Origin: Saccharofermentans sp.
GTDB taxonomy: Bacteria > Bacillota > Clostridia > Saccharofermentanales > Saccharofermentanaceae
Length of the DNA stretch: 64,000 bases
Direction of reading: 5' to 3'
Assembly: GCA_024692235.1 (NCBI GenBank)
Contig: JAILMW010000007.1
Span: 62,001-126,000, forward strand
Part shown: positions 23,976 through 31,208 of the stretch, piece after piece
Position numbering within the stretch: position 1 is the stretch's first letter
How the letters are laid out: each line of letters opens with the position of its first letter
Made by a program: the position numbers and the translations under genes
The notes under the pieces: generated by a model
Database searches by the model: none
Told to the model about the DNA's origin: nothing
The model's input: the letters and a program-made list of their open reading frames with translations, nothing else

Positions 23976-25908
23976 GATAATAATCCGTAATATCAAAAGA
24001 TCGATAAATGATTACAGGGTATATTTCTATACTCTGATGATCTTCTCTATGATCTTCTATGTATTTAATGCCGTAGGAGACGATATATCAGGAAGAAGCT
24101 TCAATATCGGTAAGATAAATATATTCGTCTCCCTGATATTCTCTCTGCTGCTTTTATATGCCAATCACTTCATGATAAGGCAGAGAAGACCTGAGTTCAT
24201 GAACCTGGCGCTCTTGGGAATGAGCTTCAGGGATATTACCCTGGTATTATGTCTTGAGACTATCGTTGTTATACTGCTGTCTCTGATCCTCGGTCTTACA
24301 AGCGGGATCTTCGTCTCTCAGCTTGTTAATCTCTTCCTCAGGTATTATCTTTACGGTTCCGCAGAAGGTTACATATTCAGTTTGTCATCTTCCGCATTTC
24401 TCGGAATTATAAAGTTATACGGCATAGTCATATTCTTTCTTTGTGCATTCAATTCCTTGTCTGTAGGAAGGATAAAGATGCATCTTCTGCTTCGAGAAGA
24501 CTATGTAAGGAGCAAGAGGATAACGCAGATAGGATATGCCCGCCCTACGATCTATCTGTTGCTCTCGTTGATCATTGTCTTTATCAACAGACGGCTTCTT
24601 GTAGACCGCCTTGATTCTTTATCTGTCTTTGTTCTGATATTAACTTTTGTATTGTCGGTAATATCTATCCTTCTGATGATTCGTTCTGCTTTCCTGTTCT
24701 TAAGTGCATTCGCATCATCCGAGAAAGGATATAAGTATGTCTTCGAAGTAAGGTTCATAACAGATAACGGTAATGAGCTTACGTACCTTATGACAGCGGT
24801 AAGCGTTACTATCCTTATATCTTTTGTTCTTGTAGCAGGTTCCTTCGGTATTATCAATAACTTAAGAAAACTGTCTATAGAAGATATGCCATGCGATCTC
24901 ATGATAGAAGGTCCCGGGGATGTCTTATCAGAACTTGAAGATAACGGCATAGTTATATCCGATCATCTCTCTTCCTGGGAACAGGCTTATATCTATAATG
25001 ATCCCGATATAACTTATACAAGTATGTTCCTTGATCGTTCTCTTCTTACTGACAGGTATTACTATCTTGAACCCGAGCAATGCATAGATATTATGTCAGT
25101 ATCTGATTACAACAGATTAACGGTTATATATGATAATGATCCCGTTGTGCTTGACGAAGACGAGTTCCTTCTTACATCAGATCTTCCGTCCTTTAAGAAA
25201 GCTTATGATGAATCCTTGTCGTCGCATAATAAGATGATGATAAACGGGTATGAACTTAAGAGTATATCTTCGTCGTGCGTTGATGCGACTGTTTATCTTA
25301 ACCTTTCAAAGTCCAATGCCGGACTTCTTATAGTCCCCGATAAGGTGGTATCTTCCTGCACACCTAAGGGCAGTATCCTTCTGGGTGAACATATCTTAGA
25401 TAAAGCCGAAGAAGATCTTGATTCTCTTACCATAGAAAGACTGGTTCCTCACGGGTATCACATAGAGACGGCGTCGATGATAAAGGATGATTACAGAAGG
25501 CTTACCATTGATACTATGTATGTTTGCCTTTATACATCTTCGGTATTTATTATATGCTCCATGGCTGTCTTATCCTTCAAGGAGATGATAACGATAGGAA
25601 GAAGATCTTCTATGCTAAAGTCATTAACGTTGATGGGATTTCCCGATGAAGAGATAAGAAGATACTTCGTGTGTCATATAACTACTATCTTTTCATGTAC
25701 CGCGATAGCATCTTATATCCATTCCGGCTATCTTATCAGGGTCATAAACAGATTCGTAGAGACCGTCGGAACCTTCGATATTCCTTTAAGCTATACGGTA
25801 TATTCCGCATTTCTCTTTCCGTTTCTTATCGCATTTGCGGTCTTAACTTACAAGACATCATCAGATCTTTGCTTCAGGGTCAGAAGTAATTCTTACGGTA
25901 AGTATTGA
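23965..25908 (+). CDS. BceB-like FtsX-domain ABC permease, module 1
   Basis: 647 residues with about ten hydrophobic segments. Four fall in the first ~190 residues, two near 210-260, one near 285-310, then a large extracellular domain of about 210 residues (315-525), then three C-terminal helices. This is the BceB layout, in which the big loop between helices VII and VIII sets peptide specificity. I start at GTG 23965, preceded by AAGAAGGAAC and overlapping the ATPase stop by 11 bases; an earlier in-frame start (23917) would lie deep in the ATPase gene. The extracellular domain is Ser/Asp-rich and not informative about the ligand. Confidence 0.88.
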   Translation: MPIEIIIRNIKRSINDYRVYFYTLMIFSMIFYVFNAVGDDISGRSFNIGKINIFVSLIFSLLLLYANHFMIRQRRPEFMNLALLGMSFRDITLVLCLETIVVILLSLILGLTSGIFVSQLVNLFLRYYLYGSAEGYIFSLSSSAFLGIIKLYGIVIFFLCAFNSLSVGRIKMHLLLREDYVRSKRITQIGYARPTIYLLLSLIIVFINRRLLVDRLDSLSVFVLILTFVLSVISILLMIRSAFLFLSAFASSEKGYKYVFEVRFITDNGNELTYLMTAVSVTILISFVLVAGSFGIINNLRKLSIEDMPCDLMIEGPGDVLSELEDNGIVISDHLSSWEQAYIYNDPDITYTSMFLDRSLLTDRYYYLEPEQCIDIMSVSDYNRLTVIYDNDPVVLDEDEFLLTSDLPSFKKAYDESLSSHNKMMINGYELKSISSSCVDATVYLNLSKSNAGLLIVPDKVVSSCTPKGSILLGEHILDKAEEDLDSLTIERLVPHGYHIETASMIKDDYRRLTIDTMYVCLYTSSVFIICSMAVLSFKEMITIGRRSSMLKSLTLMGFPDEEIRRYFVCHITTIFSCTAIASYIHSGYLIRVINRFVETVGTFDIPLSYTVYSAFLFPFLIAFAVLTYKTSSDLCFRVRSNSYGKY

Positions 25909-25931
25909 CCGATATTACAAGTTTCTTATTA

Positions 25932-25940
25932 TGCTATAAT
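25932..25940 (+). promoter_or_regulatory. Extended -10 promoter of response regulator 2, probably leaderless
   Basis: TGCTATAAT at 25932-25940 lies only 6 bases before the ATG at 25947, so transcription would begin at or next to the start codon. No ribosome site with workable spacing is present. Confidence 0.6.
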
Positions 25941-25946
25941 CAAGGC

Positions 25947-26639
25947 ATGAGATATGATTGCCTGATAATAGATGATGAGAAGGAACTTGCGGATAATACC
26001 CGTGATTACTTTAACCTCTTTGATGTCTCTTCCTATTCGGTATACGGAAGGGATGAGGCTATTGAGTTTCTTAAGGACAACGAAGCTTCTCTTATCCTTC
26101 TTGATATCAACTTAGGAGACGGAAGCGGTTTTGAGCTTTGTAAGAAGATAAGGGAAGAAATGGATATCCCGATACTTTTTATATCTGCCAGAAATACCGA
26201 TGATGATAAGCTTATAGCTCTTAACATAGGCGGTGACGATTATATAGAAAAGCCCTATTCCATGGGTGTTATCTTAGCTAAGGTCAAGGTTTTCCTCAAA
26301 AGGTTCGGTAAAGTATCTTCTGACACTTCCGGTATATACAAAGACTCCCGTATCAGTGTCGACAAGATAAATAAGACTTTAACGGTGGAAGGCACTCCCA
26401 AGAAGCTTACGAGTCTTGAGTTCACGCTCCTTTCGTATCTTACGGATAATCCCGGGCGTCTTATCACGAAGAAGGAGCTTTTTGACAACGTATGGAAAGA
26501 TAAGTTCACTTCAGACGGTACTTTGAATGTACATATAAGAAAACTCAGGGAAGCTATCGAGAAGGATCCGCAGGAACCGTCCTATATCGTTACCGTATGG
26601 AAGGAAGGATATAAGTTCATTCCGGAGAAGATCAGATGA
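25947..26639 (+). CDS. OmpR/PhoB-family response regulator, module 2
   Basis: 230 residues: receiver (DCLIIDDEKEL, phospho-acceptor in LILLDINLGDGSG, Lys in YIEKPY) and winged-helix domain (EFTLLSYLTDNPGR...KKELFDNVW...LNVHIRKLREAIE). I use ATG 25947 because the protein then begins as receivers normally do; an in-frame TTG at 25905 adds 14 non-homologous residues. Its stop overlaps the kinase start (ATGA). The four 11-bp repeats at 27869-27908 are a likely binding site. Confidence 0.9.
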   Translation: MRYDCLIIDDEKELADNTRDYFNLFDVSSYSVYGRDEAIEFLKDNEASLILLDINLGDGSGFELCKKIREEMDIPILFISARNTDDDKLIALNIGGDDYIEKPYSMGVILAKVKVFLKRFGKVSSDTSGIYKDSRISVDKINKTLTVEGTPKKLTSLEFTLLSYLTDNPGRLITKKELFDNVWKDKFTSDGTLNVHIRKLREAIEKDPQEPSYIVTVWKEGYKFIPEKIR

Positions 26640-27883
26640 AGATCACAAGATATATCGTAGCTCTTGTGATCACGTTTATCCTTGAAGCAGTATTATGCGT
26701 CTTTTTCCTCGGGCAGTTAAAGACCGACTACAACGATCCCGTTAAGATAAACGAGTGCCTCAAAAGCGTTGAGACCAATTTCCCTGATGAGTCTTCTTAT
26801 ATAACATCGGTCGACTACACCGTATTATCTTCCGAAGGAGAATTATTATTTGCTACAAGAAGCGGCCTTGCATCTTCAGTTAATGACGCTGTTAAGAATA
26901 ACGATACTATCCTGGATGTAGAATTAAGCGGAGATCATGGCAAGATCATAATCCATAACGATACTAAAGCGATGCTGACTTCTTCCAAGAAGAATATCAC
27001 CATTACGGTCGTCTCCATGACTGCGGTTCAGCTTACAGTTATCTTTTTGTACTTAACATACCTTAGAAATAACATTACAAAGCCGTTTAAGAACATGAAC
27101 GATTTTGCCTACAGGGTAGCTGAAGGTGACCTGGACGTTCCTTTGTATATGGATAAGAAGCATGTTTTCGGCAATTTCACGGAAGCTTTTGACATAATGA
27201 GGACTGAGCTTAAGAAAGCTCGAAATGCAGAGAAAAAGGCAAGCGACGACAAAAAGGAGATAGTAGCAAAGCTTTCTCATGACATTAAGACCCCCATAGC
27301 TTCCATCAAGTCAACGTCGGAGATAGGATATGAACTCTCATCCGACGAGAAGATAAAAGACTACTTTAATCTTATAAACGTTAAAAGTGACCAGATAACT
27401 CTTCTTGTGGATAATCTCTTTAATTCAAGCGTCAATGATGTTATAGAGATCCCGGTGGAGCCTTCGTCTTACGACAGCTCTATCCTTGAAGATATGATAA
27501 GAAGCGCAGATCACCTTAATAAAGCTACGGTACCTTCTATACCTTCTTGTACCATCTATGCGGATAAGGTAAGACTTCAGCAGGCTTTTGATAATATCTT
27601 CATGAACTCATATAAGTATGCGAATACGCCTATTACCGTAGATGCTTTACTGGATAAAGATCATCTTAAGATAATGATAGGAGATACGGGCCCGGGCGTC
27701 ACTGAAGAGGAATTACCGCTTCTTAAGAATAAATACGAGAGAGGATCTAATGCTTCAGATAAGGATGGCGCGGGATTAGGACTATATCTTACGAATTATT
27801 ATATGGAGCGTATGGAAGGTAAGCTTATATTGAATAATAAGGATCAAGGTTTTGAGGCAACTCTTTATTTAAGAACTATTTAA
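26636..27883 (+). CDS. HAMP-type sensor histidine kinase, module 2
   Basis: 415 residues. Membrane helix 1 (about 5-25), an extracellular sensor of ~90 residues, membrane helix 2 (about 118-138), a HAMP linker (NNITKPFKNMNDFAYRVAEG), a HisKA domain with KLSHDIKTPIASI (His ~217) and a HATPase domain (DNIFMNSYKYA, GDTGPGV, GAGLGLYLT). Unlike the BceS-like kinase of module 1 it has a true extracytoplasmic sensor, so the two modules read different signals. Its last codons carry the first of four operator-like repeats. Confidence 0.92.
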   Translation: MKITRYIVALVITFILEAVLCVFFLGQLKTDYNDPVKINECLKSVETNFPDESSYITSVDYTVLSSEGELLFATRSGLASSVNDAVKNNDTILDVELSGDHGKIIIHNDTKAMLTSSKKNITITVVSMTAVQLTVIFLYLTYLRNNITKPFKNMNDFAYRVAEGDLDVPLYMDKKHVFGNFTEAFDIMRTELKKARNAEKKASDDKKEIVAKLSHDIKTPIASIKSTSEIGYELSSDEKIKDYFNLINVKSDQITLLVDNLFNSSVNDVIEIPVEPSSYDSSILEDMIRSADHLNKATVPSIPSCTIYADKVRLQQAFDNIFMNSYKYANTPITVDALLDKDHLKIMIGDTGPGVTEEELPLLKNKYERGSNASDKDGAGLGLYLTNYYMERMEGKLILNNKDQGFEATLYLRTI

Positions 27884-27908
27884 GGGTTCTTTAAAGGCAC
27901 TTAAGGGT
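27869..27908 (+). promoter_or_regulatory. Four direct repeats with 11-bp period, PhoB/OmpR-type operator
   Basis: TTAAGAAC (27869), TTAAGGGT (27880), TTAAAGGC (27891) and TTAAGGGT (27901) start 11, 11 and 10 bases apart, one helical turn each, on one DNA face. TAAGAT at 27917-27922 could be the -10 box. It lies upstream of the second ABC operon. Confidence 0.65.
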
Positions 27909-27945
27909 CATAGAACTAAGATGGTGTCATAAGGAGGAGATAATA

Positions 27946-28701
27946 ATGAAAAACATCATTGAGACTTCAAAACTTTGCAAGACATATTCATCGAACGGCG
28001 TGCAGCAGCATGTGCTTCGTAATATCGATCTTGAGATCAAAGAGGGTGACTTTACAGTGCTTATGGGACCTTCAGGTGCCGGTAAGTCAACGCTTCTTTA
28101 TTCGCTGTCGGGTATGGATAAGCCCAGCCTTGGAAAGATCACTTTCTGTGAGACTGATATCACCGATATGAATTCCGATCAGCTTGCAGTATTCAGAAGG
28201 AAGCATTGCGGATTTGTATTCCAGCAGACATATCTTGTAGATTCCATGAGTATCATGGATAACGTATTATCCGCAGGTTTTCTTATAAGTAATGACAGGA
28301 AAGAAGTAATAAGCAAAGCCCGTGAGATATTAAAGTCTGTAGATCTTACAGGAGAGTTGTGGGATAAGTTCCCGTCTCAGGTATCAGGCGGTGAAGCACA
28401 AAGAGCAGGCATCGCCAGAGCTCTTATCAACAGACCCGCCATGCTTTTTGCAGACGAACCCACGGGTGCTCTCAACTCGAAGACAGGGAAAGATGTATTG
28501 GATGCGCTTACTAAGTTTAATGTTGAAGGACAGTCGATCGTTATGGTCACTCATGACATCGTAAGTGCAAGAAGAGGTAACAGGATCTTATATCTTAAGG
28601 ATGGCGAGATCGCAGGTGAACTTGACCTGGGAAGATATATCTCAGGCGATAAGGAGAGGCATAACGCTCTTCGAGATTTCTTAGGCGGAATGGGGTGGTG
28701 A
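27946..28701 (+). CDS. MacB/BceA-like ABC ATPase, module 2
   Basis: 251 residues. Walker A GPSGAGKSTLL, Q-loop FQQTYLVDSM, signature VSGGEAQRAGIARAL, Walker B LFADEPTGALN and H-loop MVTHD. A strong AAGGAGGAGATAATA ribosome site precedes the ATG. It pairs with the 784-residue permease starting 3 bases after its stop. The signature is canonical, in contrast to the module 1 ATPase. Confidence 0.92.
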   Translation: MKNIIETSKLCKTYSSNGVQQHVLRNIDLEIKEGDFTVLMGPSGAGKSTLLYSLSGMDKPSLGKITFCETDITDMNSDQLAVFRRKHCGFVFQQTYLVDSMSIMDNVLSAGFLISNDRKEVISKAREILKSVDLTGELWDKFPSQVSGGEAQRAGIARALINRPAMLFADEPTGALNSKTGKDVLDALTKFNVEGQSIVMVTHDIVSARRGNRILYLKDGEIAGELDLGRYISGDKERHNALRDFLGGMGW

Positions 28702-28704
28702 TCC

Positions 28705-31059
28705 ATGAATAAGTCATTACTTCTTGCACGTGCTCACTTCCGCAAGAATAAGGGTACGTCGATAGGACTTTTATGCCTTCTTATAATTACGGCGATGCTT
28801 CTTTGTCTGTCGCTTCTTATGGTTACGGATGCTTATCCTCTTGCATCTATCGAGGCCGAGCGTCTTGACTCAGGAGACGGTTTTTTCAGGATAACTGAAG
28901 ATCTTACGGGATTAGACGAACAGGTCTTTGATGAGATCTTAGAAGAAGATACCGGCCGTCATTATACATATCAGTGCTTAAACTACATTATGAGCGTTCC
29001 TTTTGCAGGCGGAGATATGTCATGTAATTTCCAGTTCTGCGACGGTGATACGGCATTTAACAAGGGTCTTGCTCGTTCCGAGATAGTTACCGAGGACACT
29101 TCAGTTACAACTGATTATGTTATCCTTCCGTATCAGTTCTATACTTCAGGCGGATATAAGATCGGAGATGATTTTAATATCGTAGTTCAGGGCAATAAGT
29201 ATGATCTTAAGGTAAGGGGCTTTCTTACTACTCCGTATTTCGGATGCAATAATTCCGGTTCTTATGAGGTAGTAGTAGATGATGATACATATTCTGAGAT
29301 GAATAGTATCGAATCTCCTTCTCTTTGCTACATCGTAGTATATGAGCTTAAAGAAGGCGTTAAGGATTCCGCGTTCGGTATCAGGTTCCTAAATGACTGT
29401 CTTACATATGCGCCCGGTTCTGCAGTATCTCACGTACCGCTTGATGTCAGCATTTCGAACAGGACGTTCGTATCTCTTATCTTCGTTATCGCATTTATGT
29501 CAGTGACGCTTATCCTTATGCTCGTAGTTCTTATGATGCTTATTAATTCCATCTCAAATTACATCAAAGAGAGCATGAAGACATTAGGCGCACTTAAGGC
29601 TATCGGTTATACGAGCAGGGATATAAAGGTCTCACTTCATATACTCTTTACGCTTCTTGCGGTAATAGGATCTGTAGCCGGTATCCTGATCTCTTATGTC
29701 TCTATGCCAATTTTCTCCAAGATCGTCGTTGCACAGATGGGCATACCGTATAAAGTATCTGTTGTGTTGTTACCTACGCTTTTGATATTAGTTATCGTCG
29801 TTCTTTATACCATGCTCGTGACAGAAGCAGCGCTTCACGATATAAGAAGGATAGAGCCTATCGTTGCTTTAAGAGACGGTACAGAGGGCCACAGCTTCAA
29901 GAGGAACAGAGTAAGACTTGATAAGTCAGATCTTCGTATCAATATCGCTCTTGCTCTTAAGACGACGCTTTTTAACATAAAGCAGAATATAATCTCATTC
30001 GTAGTAGTAGGAGCAATGGTATTCTTATGTACCCTCGGAGTTCTTATGTATGAGAATTTTAATGTTCATCCCAAGATCGAGATGTTGTCCTTTGAGTTCG
30101 GAAGCGGAGTTGCAGCCTTCGACAACACCTCTAAGGAAGAAGCAAAGGAATATCTTGAATCATTAGACGGAGTATCTAATGTTCGTAACTGCATAAATCT
30201 TTATTTCTGTTACGGTGACGAGGAGAGGCTTTATACTTATATCATGGATGATGTCTCTAAGCTTGATAACAAGAATGTATGTTATGAGGGGCGTTTACCT
30301 CAATATGACAACGAAGTGGCAGTAAGCGGTAAGTTCTGCAGAGAATACGGTTTATCAGTAGGGGATATATTGGAACTTACATACGGCGATGAGACCTACG
30401 GTTATCTTATTACCGGACTTATCCAGACTACCAATAACCAGGGTAAGGAAGCGGTTATGAATGAGACGGCGGCTTCTCATATCGTGGATCTTACGGATGC
30501 TCCTGCTTATTATCACTTTGACTGCGACGAAGAGACTTCTGAAGCTTCCGATAAGGTGCTCGATAAGTGTGAAGAGAAGTTCGGATCTCATATGATCTCT
30601 AGAATGAACTTCTACGACATAATAGAAGGAGCTCTTACGACATTTAAGATGGTTGCCGTTGCAATGCTCTCGGTTATGTTCGTGGTATCTGCTCTTGTAA
30701 TACTTCTGGTACTTTATCTTCTTGTTAAGTCCCTTATCCTTAATAAGCGCAAGGATTACGGTATATTGAAGGCAATAGGATATAAGACTTCAGATCTTGT
30801 CATACAGACAGCCGTAAGCTTTATGCCGTCCATATTGATATCCGTGATAGTATTCTCGGTATTGTCATATCATCTTGCCAATCCCTTTATGAATCTGGCA
30901 ATGGGATCCTTCGGCATAGTAAAAGCTGATTTTACAGTCCCTATTCCGGGCGTAGTCCTGGTAAGTATCTTTATAACGGCAATATCCTTCGCTTTTGCAA
31001 TATTAGAGTCTCGTAAGATCCGTAAGATAGAAGCTTATAAGATGCTCGTAAGTGAATAA
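28705..31059 (+). CDS. FtsX/MacB-type ABC permease, module 2
   Basis: 784 residues with an N-terminal helix (about 18-40), a first extracellular domain (45-245), three helices (250-375), a linker, a helix near 430, a second extracellular domain (450-640) and three C-terminal helices (645-775). FtsX cores sit at 255-375 and 650-775 (TLGALKAIGYTSRDIKVS and YGILKAIGYKTSDLVI are matching coupling-helix segments). Such permeases act as mechanotransmitters that extract lipids, proteins or peptides from the membrane. It ends the module, with a terminator six bases beyond the stop. Confidence 0.88.
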   Translation: MNKSLLLARAHFRKNKGTSIGLLCLLIITAMLLCLSLLMVTDAYPLASIEAERLDSGDGFFRITEDLTGLDEQVFDEILEEDTGRHYTYQCLNYIMSVPFAGGDMSCNFQFCDGDTAFNKGLARSEIVTEDTSVTTDYVILPYQFYTSGGYKIGDDFNIVVQGNKYDLKVRGFLTTPYFGCNNSGSYEVVVDDDTYSEMNSIESPSLCYIVVYELKEGVKDSAFGIRFLNDCLTYAPGSAVSHVPLDVSISNRTFVSLIFVIAFMSVTLILMLVVLMMLINSISNYIKESMKTLGALKAIGYTSRDIKVSLHILFTLLAVIGSVAGILISYVSMPIFSKIVVAQMGIPYKVSVVLLPTLLILVIVVLYTMLVTEAALHDIRRIEPIVALRDGTEGHSFKRNRVRLDKSDLRINIALALKTTLFNIKQNIISFVVVGAMVFLCTLGVLMYENFNVHPKIEMLSFEFGSGVAAFDNTSKEEAKEYLESLDGVSNVRNCINLYFCYGDEERLYTYIMDDVSKLDNKNVCYEGRLPQYDNEVAVSGKFCREYGLSVGDILELTYGDETYGYLITGLIQTTNNQGKEAVMNETAASHIVDLTDAPAYYHFDCDEETSEASDKVLDKCEEKFGSHMISRMNFYDIIEGALTTFKMVAVAMLSVMFVVSALVILLVLYLLVKSLILNKRKDYGILKAIGYKTSDLVIQTAVSFMPSILISVIVFSVLSYHLANPFMNLAMGSFGIVKADFTVPIPGVVLVSIFITAISFAFAILESRKIRKIEAYKMLVSE

Positions 31060-31064
31060 AGAGT

Positions 31065-31100
31065 AAGGCCTGAACTGTATAAAGTTCGGGCCTTATTCTA
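31065..31100 (+). terminator. Terminator after ABC module 2
   Basis: A 12-bp stem, 31065-31076 with 31083-31094, has one G-U pair and a 6-base loop and is followed by ATTCTAT. Confidence 0.8.
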
Positions 31101-31178
31101 TATTTATAATAAAAAAATAATGAACAGGCATAAAGTATTTCAGTTAAATTCAACCTTAAAATTTGACTTCGTTTCTAC

Positions 31179-31184
31179 TATAAT
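31179..31184 (+). promoter_or_regulatory. -10 box of the LtaS-like gene
   Basis: TATAAT at 31179-31184 lies 24 bases before the start. TTGACT at 31164 is too close (10 bp) to be its -35, so the upstream element is unclear. Confidence 0.4.
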
Positions 31185-31208
31185 CTCTACAGTTAGTGTG
31201 GAGAGAGA

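Noticed and set aside
25905-25946. TTG start at 25905 for response regulator 2
   Set aside because: It adds 14 residues not seen in receivers and overlaps the previous stop; ATG 25947 gives a standard N-terminus.
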